Program-made: the position numbers and the translations under genes
From: Suillus spraguei
Taxonomy: Eukaryota; Basidiomycota; Agaricomycetes; Boletales; Suillaceae
Length of the DNA stretch: 64,000 bases
NCBI GenBank assembly: GCA_016800925.1
Contig: JABCPU010000191.1
Span: 1 to 64,000, forward strand
Direction: 5' to 3'
Notes under the pieces: model-generated
Databases searched by the model: none
Told to the model about the DNA's origin: nothing
The model's input: only the letters and a program-made list of their open reading frames with translations
In this document: positions 25,180 through 36,936 of the stretch, piece after piece
How the letters are laid out: every line of letters begins with the position of its first letter
How positions within the stretch are numbered: the stretch's first letter is position 1

Positions 25180-25570
25180 ATCATCCATGATGGAAGTGGC
25201 TTAAGTGCTCCAAGGGTACGGAACTCTTTGAGCGCTCAAGCCACAATAATGTGTAAGTGATGAGGAACATTTTCCTTCCGAGGTCACTGAGATTGGGTTG
25301 CCCTTGCTCTGGGCTGGGTCATATCACCGTAGATTCATACGACTGTCTTCAGCAAACTTGATTGCAGTACTCATACCATAATTATACTCGCAAGCGATGA
25401 TACAATTTGGCTGAAAATCAATGGGCATGTCTTCGGGCCTTTCGATAGCCTGCGAAAATGCGCGAGTCACAAAGACACTCACAAAATAGACTGTAGGGGA
25501 TAGTAGGCCGTCAGTGAACTGGTGAACAAATGAAACTTAACTTTGTATTAGGAACACTCATAACAATTGC
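25180..25570 (-). repeat. direct repeat, copy 1 (GTPase 5' flank)
   Basis: This segment repeats 26310-26710 with scattered differences. Shared words include GAGGAACATTTTCCTTCC, ATACGACTGTCTTCAGCA and GTGAACAAATGAAA. The second copy is the upstream region of the GTPase pseudogene, so this copy sits on its 3' side as a duplicated promoter fragment. Confidence 0.8.
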
Positions 25571-25571
25571 G

Positions 25572-26443
25572 TTAGAATGACGGTGAGCCTTTCATGCATC
25601 TTTTCTCGATACACTCTTGCATATTGGCTCTGCAAGTTCACCGTCATAGAGAGCATCGAATTTAGTGAACAACACTATTACTGGAACTGAAGATTGAATA
25701 TCCGTCAATGATAAACGATGGCAGATTCAAAAACTTATTGCTTCCAGTGTTACACTGAGTGAAAAATCTGACTTCCCCTTCCGTGAAAGACCTGTCATCC
25801 TCGTCCATCAAAATGCAATACCTATGCCAAAGACATGAGATAGCGCACGCCAAAAAATTGACCAGCTACCATATGATATGTCTCTCATCGAACGTCTTGC
25901 CTTAGTACCCACTGCGATAAAAATTTTCACCTTATCAAATTCGGTGTGTCCTCCTGGTTCAAACCCGCATGAATCGTGAAAGACGAATCCTGGGTTGCTT
26001 CCAAATACCATTTCATTCTTGATATCGTGCACTCCGCGCTGAGAACTCGTCAAGTGATGTTCCAACCATCAAGCACACGCCCTACCTCTCTGGATGCCAT
26101 CAACACAGCGGGATTCCAATGACCATCGATCAATTATCATCCTCCTAGTACTATTACGAGTATCACCGCACCTTTTCCCCAGCGCTGTTATATATCTCTG
26201 GGTTCCCTGTGTCTTGCAAACCCTTTGAAGGATGGTGGTTTTTCCTCCATTTGCTCGTCCTATAATGAGGATTCGGAAGCGGTTCAATTCCTTCTTAACT
26301 CTGAACGGTCCATGATGGAGGAAGGTAACAATGTGTGAATTATTTGAGCGCCCGAGCCACAATAATGGGTAAGTGACGAGGAACATTTTCCTTCCAAGGC
26401 CACTGAGATTGGGCCGTCTTTGTTCTAGCCCAGGCCATATCAT
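25572..26443 (-). pseudogene. P-loop GTPase (G-domain) protein, decayed
   Basis: Reading leftwards from about 26300, FRILIIGRANGGKTTILQRV contains the Walker A motif of the fungal G-domain family. After RVCK the frame must shift by one base to give TGNPEIYNSAGEK. Further pieces are RGVHDIKNEMVFGSNPGFVF with HDSCGFEPGG (switch region), MDEDDRSFTEGEVRFFTQ, and a last piece VLFTKFDALYDGEL (the TKxD specificity motif) in another frame. The frame breaks at several points and one expected donor reads AATAAG in place of GTAAG. The family (often near NLR and immune-type genes in mushrooms) is otherwise uncharacterised. I see no way to make one intact protein. Confidence 0.8.
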
Positions 26444-26710
26444 CGTAGCTTCATACGACTGTCTTCAGCATACTTGATTGCAATACTCGTATCCTAATCA
26501 TCAACACAAGCGATGATACAACTCGGCTGAAATCAGGTATGTCTTTGGGCCTTTGAAAAGTTTCGATAGACCGTCTGGGCTGCGAAAACGTGTGAGTCAC
26601 GAAATGGAAGACACTCACGAATAGACCGCGGAGGATAGTAGGCCATCAATGAACTGGTGAACAAATGAAATTATCACAGTAAACTTTGTATTAGGAACGA
26701 TCATAAGCCC
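26310..26710 (-). repeat. direct repeat, copy 2 (GTPase 5' flank)
   Basis: Partner of 25180-25570 in the same orientation. It covers the start and upstream region of the GTPase pseudogene (the reversed reading MFLVTYPLLWLGR is shared). The repeat indicates a partial tandem duplication of the GTPase locus. Confidence 0.8.
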
Positions 26711-26884
26711 AATGTGGTGGGAGTACTTCAAGTTGAACTGCATCCGTGTCACAAGTGACGGCGAGCCTTTCATTATCTAAGCCGGGCCGCAGCCGCAGCT
26801 TAAGCTTTACCTGCAGAACTCTCCGCTACATAGTAAGAGACTTAAAACCAGCCGACTCTAGCTTTACGATACTCACATTTCAGG

Positions 26885-27799
26885 ATGATCATATCTCAGG
26901 ACTCAAATACAACATCCTCTGAAATCAAAGCTCCTCCAGATACTGAGAATGAGGTTGCCGGAGAAGCAGTGCGTCAAATCTTGGTTCCTTTCTACCTGTT
27001 CTAGTTTACTGATTTTACTTACAGCCTCCATCATATTATAACAACAACTCGGACCAAGATGCAATTGCAGGTGCATCCTCTTCCACCATTCCTCCTCAGC
27101 CGATGTACAAGTCCAAACCAACGAATCACTTGCATCTCTTCAGTGAGCATAGCTCTATCAAGGGGGAGTATGTCATAGACCCTGGCATGAACATCCCCTC
27201 CTCTCTTCTTCCACCCCTGCGTCCAGAAGAGAGTGAAACAAACAGAAAGAACTTATCCTTGCACTCGAAAAATGGATATGTCAAAGCAGAAATATGGTTA
27301 CTCGGTGCTCAAGATGCCCAACCCTTCGATTCGAAGAGGTCCACAAAACGCACGATACTCGACATGTGCTCTGACCATGGTTCTGTTACTGCGTGGATCG
27401 TATGTTATCTGTTTGATTACCTTAATTCCTCGTTGATCAAAATGCTAGCACACTATTCATGGGGTTGCGCCGTTCTTGCTGACTATTTCCTCGAAGAACG
27501 GCGCTGTGAGTGTCGCTCTTCCGCGCTCTTTCAATGGTCTCCTTCTTCTAACCACCCGGCACGGCTCCGTCTCACTTACCGATACACTCTCCGCGAACTG
27601 CACGCATCTGAGTCAGGTGGATTTGACTCGAAGATATTTCGTTGGAGACTTGTCCGCGGTTGATGAGAGTGATTGGACTGGGGATGAACTACGGGTAGAA
27701 GCACCACATGGAAATATCAAGATAAAATACGTTGAAGAACAAACCACTGCAGACAATACCAACAAAAAAGGTCTTTTGAGTCGGTTATTTGGGTGGTAG
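26885..27799 (+). CDS. DUF7330 protein, copy 2 (intact)
   Basis: Exons 26885-26968, 27025-27399 and 27449-27799 give 269 residues with GT-AG introns of 56 and 49 bp. The product begins MIISQDSNTT, has a proline/tyrosine linker (PPSYYNNNSDQD), and then two beta-rich modules: LHLFSEHSSIKGEYVIDP with LLPPLRPEESE and NLSLHSKNGYVKAEIWLLG, and, after the last intron, LTISSKNGAVSVALPRSF and TRRYFVGDLSAVDES. It ends with a basic-hydrophobic tail LLSRLFGW. DUF7330 is widespread in Agaricomycetes and uncharacterised; the repeated S-x-NG-S-(V/I) strands suggest an adhesin-like beta-solenoid, which is inference. The second acceptor is GCTAG at 27448; the downstream AG used by eye in copy 1 is absent here, which supports this choice. 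Confidence 0.82.
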
Positions 27800-28020
27800 T
27801 GGGTACTTTCTGGAGTTTGTTGTACGACTATTTCTCATGTGCAACTTGTAATCTATACCATGTGGCGTTGATTGATTAACAGCTGTTTACCTTTTTTTGC
27901 TTCGATCATCCACGGCCGCAGTACGCAGCCGCAGTACCTCAGGAGCGCCGTAGGCATTTGTTTAATTGCGAAATCAACTAATAGTCTTTGACGACTTACC
28001 TTCATTTCCACTGGTCCCTA

Positions 28021-28908
28021 ATGATCATCTCAGAGAAGCAGCTCCAGGATGAGCGTGCCAAGGTGGTAGAAGCTGGGCAAGATCAATTAGAGCCGGCGAA
28101 CAACGTCATGGATGTTCGTTGATGAGATATCTTCCGGTTATTGTATCATTGACTGCTGTCCGCAGGATGCACCACCTCCAGCATATTCAGAATGTGTGCA
28201 GGACGCACAGATCGCAAGCTCGTCTTCCACGGAGTTCCAGCCTCCTTCTCAGCCCACCAATTTTCTCTCCCTTATACTTGAGGATAAGCCCATACAAGGC
28301 TGTTATGTGATCGACCCCCTGATGCAAATACCCCCCAGTCTACTTCCTCCACTGAATGCTGGAGAAACAGCTCGGGACAGGAAAAATCTGTACCTTCGCA
28401 CAAAGGACGGGAATGTTGATGCTGATATTTGGTTGATCGGTCAGGAGGCAGTTACTCCTGAGAATGGTAGCCGTACTACCCTCTCACTGATCTCTGACGA
28501 GGGAAGTATCACAGCTAAGATTGTGAGTATTGATCTTTAAAAACAGTGCACCATCTGACAGCGCTCTAGAATACGGTCAAGGTCGTCGCACCATTTCTGT
28601 TGGACATCCATGCGCGCGATGGTCAAGTTACCGTCCTTCTACCTCGGTCATTCCACGGTTCGCTTTTCCTGACCACTAGGCAAAGTGCAAAGCTTTCCGA
28701 CGATATTCTGCAACGGAGCATCGCATTAAGTACTGTTGAGCACACACGAGGTTATTATGTCGGTGACATTTCGCATCGGTTGTTTTACAATGATTGTGAT
28801 GAGGATGAGCTCAGGGTTGTGTCTCGAGATGGCAGAATTATAATCAGGTACAGAGATGAAACAGAGCTTCCGAAATTTGGTTTCTTCAGCCGAATATTCA
28901 GCAGCTGA
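28021..28908 (+). CDS. DUF7330 protein, copy 3 (diverged paralogue)
   Basis: Exons 28021-28113, 28166-28522 and 28570-28908 give 262 residues (introns GTTCGT to CCGCAG, 52 bp, and GTGAGT to CTCTAG, 47 bp). Same architecture as the gene 220 bp upstream: short polar N-terminus MIISEKQLQDERAK, a DAPPPAYSE linker, FLSLILEDKPIQGCYVIDP, PPSLLPPLNAGE, NLYLRTKDGNVDADIWLIG, then LLDIHARDGQVTVLLPRSFH and TRGYYVGDIS, ending FFSRIFSS. The PPxY-like APPPAYSE motif could bind WW or ESCRT-type partners, a guess from the motif. It is tandem with copy 2, and the same pair once existed in the left block at 22.9-24.3 kb. Confidence 0.82.
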
Positions 28909-29216
28909 ATCAATTACATATGAACACTTATAGGGGTCAGTGATTATATGTACCGAGTACTACTGCCTAGTGAAACAAATATTAGAGGCGACCTGCAGGC
29001 GATTCATTATCTCGGCAGAAGATGTTAAATGAGGCCTATCACTGCGGCCGCGACTTGCGGCGGCAGACCGCTGTGAATCACACGTTCGAGTCTTTGTGAC
29101 TAGATAATCACCGAAATCCGATGATCATCTCCGACTCAGATCGGCATCGTCCGACTCTCCCTTTTATCAGGGCAGCTCTCGCAAACCTTCAATCTCAAGT
29201 TTCTTTCTTACCCATC
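28909..29216. other. intergenic
   Basis: The 308 bp between the DUF7330 copy and the cyclophilin A gene. The pyrimidine-rich tract before 29217 is typical for the promoter of a highly expressed fungal gene. Nothing else is seen. Confidence 0.5.
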
Positions 29217-29874
29217 ATGGCTGACGTTTACGTGAGTGTTATATCGGCGATATTCGCAATGAAACTCATATCTGGCCTATCTGATTTTATAGTTCGACAT
29301 CACCATCAACGGCAAGGCATCTGGGCGAATCGTCTTCAAGCTCTATGATGACGTCGTACCGAAGACGGCAAGGAACTTCCGCGAGCTGTGCACTGGTCAG
29401 AATGGCTATGGATACGCTGGCTCTGGATTCCATCGCATCATTCCATCCTTCATGCTTCAGGGTGGCGACTTCACCAGGCACAATGGAACTGGCGGAAAGT
29501 CTATCTACGGCGAGAAGTTTGCTGGTGAGGGTTATATTATAGCGGCGTTCAGGATACGGAATCTAATCGCGATATGATTTAGATGAAAATTTCAAACTCA
29601 AGCACACTAAGCCCGGACTTCTGTCCATGGCAAATGCTGGCAAGAACACCAACGGCTCGCAGTTCTTCATCACCACTATCATCACTAGCTGGCTCGATGG
29701 CGCTCACGTAGTGTTCGGTAAGGATATTCATCTCGCAGATGTCGATCAGAACTAACTTGTGTATCAGGTGAGGTCGTTGAGGGTATGGACCTCGTGAAAA
29801 ATATCGAGAAGCTCGGAACTGAATCTGGCAAGCCTAAGGCCGAGATCAAGATCGCCGCTAGCGGTACATTGTAA
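29217..29874 (+). CDS. CPR1: cyclophilin A, cytosolic peptidyl-prolyl isomerase
   Basis: Exons 29217-29231, 29293-29524, 29583-29717 and 29768-29874 give 162 residues, the canonical length. The catalytic Arg is in [46 protein letters not shown] and the ligand-binding Trp in [14 protein letters not shown] are all present. The protein catalyses prolyl cis-trans isomerisation and is the cyclosporin A receptor in fungi. The first coding exon is only five codons long, a common arrangement in this gene. All four splice pairs are GT-AG. Unlike the cyclophilin at 11596, this one has no extra domain. Confidence 0.95.
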
Positions 29875-30335
29875 GATATGTAACTAATGTAGAAAGGTCG
29901 GCGAAAGAAGATACTTTTATTCGTCATGAATAACTTGTACATTGTGGTATTATAGATATTTTGAGAAAACGAGTACTTGTCCATATGGCTATGCAATTCA
30001 ATCACATATCATCTATATTATGTAACACGAAACGAAATTCCATAATTAGTATTTCATCAAGTTGCCATATGCGTGTTGATCAGTGTTGCTCTAGACTGGT
30101 GACACGAGTCTAGTGTTGCTCGAGTTACAGCCATTTGCAGAACGCTAGGCTGGTCCACGGGAGTTCGCGCATTTTTGGCGTAACGTCTATTACTCCACAA
30201 CGCACAGACATAAAAACTTAATTCTTTGACGGTTCAACAGACTGAACTCTAAGGTACAACATCTGCTAGTTTTGTTTTCGAAACTCGATGTGTTGAGTCC
30301 AGCGGAGAGTTACCGCGCAGAAAAGTGCATTTTCT
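29875..30335. other. intergenic
   Basis: Cyclophilin A 3' flank. No gene is recognised. Confidence 0.5.
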
Positions 30336-31115
30336 CTAGAGTTCGCGCACTTTGTCACACCAAGTCACATGTCTGCGGCAATGCCTATTTGCACTCCGCA
30401 GTGTTGGCACCGTTCGTACAGTGTGTTGTGAAGTCGTGCATTGGGGACTTAAGTAGAGGCAATGGCACTCAAAACAATCTGTACGAAGCGGTAGAAATGT
30501 GCAATCAATGCTATTGAACTGATTGTGTGACCGTGTATGAGAATTAGTAGAGCAACTAAAGTGAAAAATGAGGTGCACTTGAATGAGCTTGCGCAGGTAT
30601 ATGGTAATTGTGAAAAGAATGATGGGGAATCGTATGATACTGTGTATTGTTGGGCAAGTAATGTAAATTATGCTGGGGAGAGAATGGGTGATGCGTGTGT
30701 CCGTGAGGAAGCAAAGTATGTGCAACGCCAGAATAAACAGTTGAAGGGGGATCAGACATTGATCGCGCAGGAACATAATGGGAGTAGTGGATGAGGATGA
30801 GCCTGTTGAATATTGCAAGTCATCGAGTCGATGATGCATCGCAGGACGCTCAACTGGAAGTGACTTGGCTGGCCCGAGCGCAGCATTTTCGTCGACCATG
30901 CTTGCATGTATGCGTTTCTGCCTACAAGGGAGACGGTCATAAAGGCCAGCGAATTTCGGATCATCCTTCATCTGTGGGTGGCCATCAAGCTGCGCTTGAA
31001 TCAAGGAAACATGTTCAGAATTGTTTCGAGCGCCATCAAGAGATATGTTCAGAGCTTGTGCGAGTTTGAGAAGATCGGCTTTTGACTTGTTGCTGAGAGA
31101 GCCGCTGAAAACCAC
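30336..31115 (-). CDS. SAP-domain-like ORF, C-terminus doubtful
   Basis: The first 60 residues fit a SAP-type helix-extension-helix: LSNKSKADLLKLAQALNISL, then DGARNNSEHVSLIQAQLDGH and PQMKDDPKFAGLYDR. SAP domains bind DNA or chromatin, and small fungal proteins begin in this manner. After about residue 110 the ORF becomes hydrophobic and then Cys/His/Thr-rich in a way that does not look like protein. The true 3' end is probably spliced or the gene is decayed. Upstream (31120-31390, minus) a basic frame, QQEKVKKACAKFWLQVSALG, could be another exon, but I cannot join it. Confidence 0.45.
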   Translation of the reverse strand: MVFSGSLSNKSKADLLKLAQALNISLDGARNNSEHVSLIQAQLDGHPQMKDDPKFAGLYDRLPCRQKRIHASMVDENAALGPAKSLPVERPAMHHRLDDLQYSTGSSSSTTPIMFLRDQCLIPLQLFILALHILCFLTDTRITHSLPSIIYITCPTIHSIIRFPIILFTITIYLRKLIQVHLIFHFSCSTNSHTRSHNQFNSIDCTFLPLRTDCFECHCLYLSPQCTTSQHTVRTVPTLRSANRHCRRHVTWCDKVREL

Positions 31116-31399
31116 TGTAGGACCACAAGCATCGCGAATAGCTCGAGCGGCCGCTTCTCGAGCTTCCCACCGCCTCCGCCTTCTGCCTGCTCTGCTGCCT
31201 TCTCAGCCTCCCAAGCGCGGAAACCTGCAGCCAAAACTTTGCACAGGCCTTCTTGACTTTTTCTTGTTGTATCTGGCGCAGCTGTTTGGACTTGACCATG
31301 TAGCAGCTGTCGGGACTCAGACTTCAATTTGGCATTGGTGTCTTTGTGCCGCACTTCGGCATTGCAGAGTTTTGATTTACACAGTCTCAACGTAACACT

Positions 31400-32129
31400 T
31401 TGAATGGATTGTCACGTCTGGAACATATTTCTTTTATTGCAGATGATCCTGACAAGCATGACCCAGAGAAATTTGTTTTAGTATTCTCTTATCATGTATA
31501 ACCACCATACCATATTCTAGATTTTGCTGTGGTGATCTGACCTTTAGAGCGAGCCTTATATGCGCAAAACTAACCTCCAGCATCAATAAGTTGGCCACCA
31601 GACGAGATCTACTTCGAATTTTTTCAAATATATATATGGAACTGTGCATTATGTTGGGAGGACCCATATGCAATATAGATAAGGATTCCGTGCAGAATTG
31701 CGTGTGCTAGAGTCGATGCGCGGACTCTTGGGACACGGACTATCTAGTACTGTGATGCATAGCCACTCTGAAATGTGTCTACAGTAGTATATTTGTACAG
31801 TAACATTTGCTCCTGAAAAAAATTTCGCATTCTCACTCATGTAACGAAAAGTTGATGCAGTGAATGCAGTGGCTTTTGAATGCATTGAGAACTGGGGATG
31901 CAGTTTTGTTTGAAATCTAGGAGATGAGGAGGTACTCCGGTTGGGTCGACTAAGATTCTATGGTCGCTGATACGATCTACGAAAGCGGTGAATTGCAGGT
32001 CTCCATGGTCCAAATTGCTGTGATGAGACTCGATATGCGAATGCCATGTCATGATATCCATGACTTTACCGACGATGCGAGAGTCGCGGTCTCTCCTGTT
32101 CCGCTGAAAATGGGACCTGCCTTTCAAAC
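31400..32129. other. intergenic
   Basis: Mostly AT-rich. A minus-strand frame at 31837-32127 has protein-like content (HSHIESHHSNLDHGDLQFTA) and might be a 3' exon of the ORF at 32130-32576, but no in-frame splice pair was found. Confidence 0.3.
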
Positions 32130-32576
32130 CTATGAAAATAATTCCTCCGAACAGTATTCATGGATGATTGCTGATTGCACAGCGAAGGTCATTGGAAAGT
32201 GACGTACATCATTGGCAAAGAGATGAAGAGAATGCGCAGACTTGCCATCGTCATCAATGATAGGTCCAACAATTGTCCTCGCATCCATGCTGTCTTCAAC
32301 AGATGCGGCGTTGGCACCAAAAGTGAACACAATGACACGAATATCACCCATTTCCAGTGTGGCGATGAAGCCGTCGCACCGCCAGTAATTCTTTTTGTCG
32401 ATTTGATACCTGCTTCCGTTTTGAAGACCGACGACGCCGTGAAACGATGCAGAGGTCGCCATGGTAATGAAGAAAGAACTGTTAATAGGAGAGAGAATTA
32501 TGGCCAACGATGACACAAAGGATGGCATCAGCGTTCGCAACACGCAGCAACACAGGCGCAAAAAACAATACAGCAT
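32130..32576 (-). CDS. hypothetical protein
   Basis: A 148-residue ORF; an internal Met (MATSASFHGVVGLQNGSRYQ, near 32462) is a more natural start, giving about 110 residues. The segment NYWRCDGFIATLEMGDIRVI followed by FTFGANAASVED looks like real coding sequence. I do not recognise the family. A GTACGT donor near 32208 may mark a further exon to the left. Confidence 0.35.
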   Translation of the reverse strand: MLYCFLRLCCCVLRTLMPSFVSSLAIILSPINSSFFITMATSASFHGVVGLQNGSRYQIDKKNYWRCDGFIATLEMGDIRVIVFTFGANAASVEDSMDARTIVGPIIDDDGKSAHSLHLFANDVRHFPMTFAVQSAIIHEYCSEELFS

Positions 32577-32982
32577 GACGGGGTGAACGCAATAGCACTC
32601 GAGCCGGTGCTTTATTACATTAGATATTCACATACTATTTCTCATCAAGTTGCCATCAAGTCGATCAGTGTTACTATTCTTTCGCATCCTCTATCCCACT
32701 TGGTCCACCGTGGTGCTCAGTTGTCATGGTGGCATTATTCCTATGTTTCAACCAAATACCTTTTAATGGCGGGGATCAGACGTCCATCATCATGATGCGC
32801 AGCGGGCTAGTACCAAAGCTCTGCTTGGAACGTTGATGCATAGCACTATATTACGTCTTCTAGTAGGACAATTTGGAGTTGTCCTGACTTGCCAGTTTCC
32901 ACGTGCACTTTCCCCTGCTATATAAAGAATCGCTGCACATTCTCAATGCCATTCCTTCTATTGCACATCACCAGCACCCATA

Positions 32983-34590
32983 ATGGATATTACTAGCTCA
33001 GAAGCGCAGGAGATGTGAGTGATATATATACGGTGACCATGTATCCTGACGGCGACTAAGTAAATATTTTCAGAATGTTTGGCACATACACCCTTCTGGC
33101 AGGAAACAGTACTGGACTTAGTCTGATTCTTGGGATCAGGACAATAACACGATATTCTAGGTATTCTGATATACGACCATATAGCGACCCTACAAGAAGA
33201 AATTGCTTTTATCTGGCGTCGTCCGAAAATGTTGTCTGCGATTTTATTCCTGCTCAATCGCTATTTCGCTCTGTTCTGCAATATCTCCTGCTTAGTTTTA
33301 GCTTCCGTGCCACTCTCAGATGAGGTTCCGTTATTTAATTATACATATTCTGAACTGGCAGGTTCATGACTTCTTTCTGTAGAGGTTTGTCTCATTTTGA
33401 CTGTGGTGCTTGAGTATTGATAACAAAAACTTAGCTGTTCAGAATACATACTGTACAGACAATTGACCTTTGTTCTCCAAGCAATCGTTGTTTGCCGTGA
33501 GTAGAAATTCACTGCGAGAACCTCGTATACTGAAAATTGCAGTTATAATTACCATTCGCACTTATGCTCTCTATGGGGTAGCAAGCGCCTGCTTACTTGT
33601 ATGACAACCATAATGGTTGCTCTTGCGATTGCAGCTTCTGTGTGTCTTTAAAGTTTGCGTAGAATTTTATACTCTTATACTGATTGCTTCTAGGTGGGAA
33701 GTTTGGGGCATTTTGCAAGTGACCTTTTGCCAGGAGTTGGCTGTTATGAAACATATTCAGAAGCGGTGTAGGCCATTATCTTCACCTTTCTGTGTGTCTA
33801 CTCAAAAATTGTTGCAGGGCTGCTCGTCAGTAAATTCCTCTAATTTGCATAGAACTTGATGTCACGACCTTGTCCAACTCCAGGTCTTGGGATAGCATGG
33901 GCAGCCGAAATGGTATTCGAATTACTGATCTTCATTCTCATCGTGTACAGAATTTGCAAAACTAGAGGCTTGTTGCGGTTGTCTCTAGTCACCAGGAGAA
34001 ATATCGTCGATATAATATTTCACAATGGTAAATTTTTTGTTGCATCTGAATAGTATACTGAATCAGCCAAACACAGGTGTGATGTATTTTGGGTGAGGTT
34101 GCTAGTGAGGTCATGATTCGAGTGATTCTGATGATCATCCGCATGCCTTCAGAGCGATGACACTTGTCAATCTACCGAACATCCTGATGTTCTACGTGAG
34201 TGAACAGACGAACATCGACGCAGTCACAATTCGCTTACAGTTTGAATTAGTCTGGTTCAGTGAGCATATATTGCCACATTTCATATTCAAGTTTAGTATT
34301 TCCTGATAATTGGCAAGGTTGCTACTAGAGGCACTCTTGCAACACTAACTAGCTGGTGAGTGGTTGATGCAATGAGCAGGAATTGATATCAATTATGACA
34401 TGACATCAGTTTATCTGTTACTCTCATCTCTCGGCTGATGCTTAACCTACACAAATCTATCGACACTGGTATTTGCTCCATACCAGCCCGGGACAAAGGT
34501 CCCAGCCTTGCTGTCTTTACTACCAGAATCAACGTACAATCCGCGATTTCTTGTCGTTTTCTTGAATGCAGGGGTGGATGACGCTGCACC
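32983..34590 (+). pseudogene. DUF6533 membrane protein, copy A
   Basis: The exons start MDITSSEAQEM, MFGTYTLLAGN, then (after a GTACTG-to-TTCTAG intron) YDHIATLQEEIAFIWRRPKM and SAILFLLNRYFALFCNI, the hallmark of DUF6533 seven-helix-like fungal membrane proteins. Later exons give RQLTFVLQAIVVC, RTYALYG, FASDLLPGVGCYETYSEA, GIAWAAEMVFELLIFILIVY and SRLMLNLHKS. Near 33580 a one-base deletion after YALYG breaks the frame before MTTIMVALAIA. The rest aligns with copy C at 58339. Receptor-like function is only a guess for this family. It lies directly beside the transposon cluster. Confidence 0.75.
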
Positions 34591-34599
34591 CGCACCAGC

Positions 34600-35004
34600 A
34601 GCTACACGTGCCTAAATGCGATATCATGTCAATGTTACATTCACACAATTAGTGTTTTATTCACAGGTCACAGGTCATCCAGTTGTCATCAATGTTGACT
34701 CAGAGTTGCTCATCGTTCTTGATGTCCAGTGAGAGTTGGCTATTCCTACTTGGTCTAATGTCACGTTCGATTGTCATGGTGGCATTACTCCTTTTATTGG
34801 CGGGTATCACACGTCCATCTATCATGATGCAAGGCTAGTAAAGTTATGTTTGGAACTTTTGATTATTTAATAGGGACGCTCACACCTGGAAGTTTCTAAA
34901 AGTACATACAGTTCATGCTTATGTTTACACCCCCAATACCACCCAATTTGTATGTAGGTGTAAACAAACTAAAACACCTTACATGTACTGCTGTCACCGA
35001 GCTT
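34600..35004. other. flank of the pogo-type element
   Basis: No gene seen; part of it (34700-34880) resembles the 32640-32860 segment upstream of DUF6533 copy A (both contain GTCCATC and ATGATGC around CATGGTGGCATTA), so a short dispersed repeat flanks copy A on both sides. Confidence 0.4.
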
Positions 35005-35482
35005 TACTATCATTCCGGGTAATCTACAACATGCATGTAATATGCAAAATGTTCAAAACACCTCAACGCACCGCTCAACTCACTTCAAAAAAATTCATGC
35101 ATATGTAGACTACTTATATATGATGTACTGTCCAAGTAGAATGAAAATTTCTTGCATGTTGCAGCTGCGAGAGATGAAATAGTGGTAATTTGTAACCATG
35201 CAGGAACATAAATCATCCAGATCCCATAGATCCTGCAGGTATATTCCCGAAGTTATACCTGGAGCACAACAATCACCTCTTCAGGATTACAGAACATGAT
35301 TTCGATGAAGCTCATCCTGTCATTTTAAGATGCTATAGAGGAAGAATTGATGACATGTATGAAAACATGACAGTAGATAGGAGAGTGTGTAACAAATTCA
35401 ATCTCCTCTACGGCACACCCAGCAAGTGCACAAAGCCTTGCATTGTTGTCTCCTCTTGCATCATTCTCACATCCTTGTTACA

Positions 35483-36703
35483 ATGGCACCAAACTGCAGG
35501 CATACTACCAGTCAGAAGAAAGCTGAAGAAGATGTGATTCGTGAAGCCAACTTCACTGCTGCTATTCAGGTTATCAGAGAGAAGAAGACCAAGAATTTTT
35601 GAACAGCAGCTGCAGAGTTTAAAGTCTCATACCATACTCTTTGTTGGTGGGCACAGAACCTCATTTAAAAGGCCACAAAAACAACCAACTACTTACTGGA
35701 GGGCAGGAAGCAACAATATGTGGCTGGGCCAAGTACCTGGCTATGACAGGTCACCCTCTCTCCAAGTGCAACCTTCATGCAAAGGTGTCAGAGCTTAGCA
35801 AGAAGTTAAAGGCAAAGAAGAAGCTCACTGGAAAAGATAAGGGGCCATCAAAAACCTGGGTCAAAGATTTTCTCACTCGCCATCCAGAACTCAACATCAG
35901 GAAATTCACACATTCCTTAACATGCTTAATCAGCTTAACTCACTTATCTCAAAACTTGTTTGCTCTCTCTCACATCATTCACCTGGCATATCTTATATTT
36001 TTTGAGTGCGAAATACAATAAAAAAAAACATGTATATTAATATATCTCAACTTTTTTTTTCTGAATTCATTCACATTGAAATTTTGGACAAGTAGATTCA
36101 ATTTCACCAAGGCAGTTAAGTGTAAATAAGTCCGCATAAGGGCACGTCAAGGAATGTGTGAATTTCCTGATGAAGCTGGGATGCCTGACAGGCATTGATC
36201 TGAAGCAGATGCAAATGTTTAACTACACAACTGTTAATCACCACTTCAAACTCCTGGACAACTTCTTGAAATCTGAGAACATCTCCTGGAATAATGTGTA
36301 TATTGGATGACTTACGTGACATAGCTGCATCCTTGCGATTACTGGAGACTGGACTCAAGGCAGAGCTGCTCCAGTGAATTGTGCAGTTCTTTGATGGCCA
36401 ACCAGAACTCAAGAAAAACCAGTGGTACGAGGGTTTTTTAATCCTGCCCATTCTCACAGGCAGCATGTTGAAACCAGCAATAATACTACTGAGTCAGTAC
36501 TGCAAGACACACTGAGTCATCAAAATTTGATGCATGCACCATTTGGTGGCTATCAACCACAGCCTATCCCTCAACCCTTGATGTCATGCATGGATCTTCC
36601 CCCACCCAGCAGGTATGCACTCCCATATTATCCCATGCACCATTCGGCACCTCCACCTATTCCCCACTTTGCACTGGTGGCTGGTAGTAGAGCACATTTT
36701 TGA
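35483..36703 (+). pseudogene. DDE_1 (pogo/CENP-B-like) transposase, internally deleted
   Basis: The N-terminus MAPNCRHTTSQKKAEEDVIR with FKVSYHTLCWWAQ is a psq-type helix-turn-helix. LTGGQEATICGWAKYLAMTG with KTWVKDFLTRHPEL is a CENP-B-type DNA-binding domain. TVNHHFKLLDNFLKSENI is the start of the DDE core, but most of the catalytic core is missing. The reading resumes in a proline-rich tail (PLPPPSRYALPYYPMH in essence) ending at 36703. Several stops and frame changes occur. The ends of the element at 35007 and 42613 fit it. Confidence 0.7.
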
Positions 36704-36936
36704 GTTGGTGCTGAGGTACAGCGCATTTTTGAGTTACACTCACAATAATTACATGAATCACGATACTTGATAATAATATGTTGGTGTATTCATTATTTAT
36801 CAGAGCATGAGAGTCAGTTCGGCAACTCGATGTTGGAGTGTATTTGCTAATATGTACATTTGGTGAAATGTAAATTGCACCGGCATCCTCCTTCAGCCAG
36901 GCAGAGCCTGAATATGATTGTAACCAACTAGCGTGT

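Noticed and set aside
29040..29100. Possible tRNA B-box (GTTCGAG)
   Set aside because: No acceptor stem or A-box could be folded around it.
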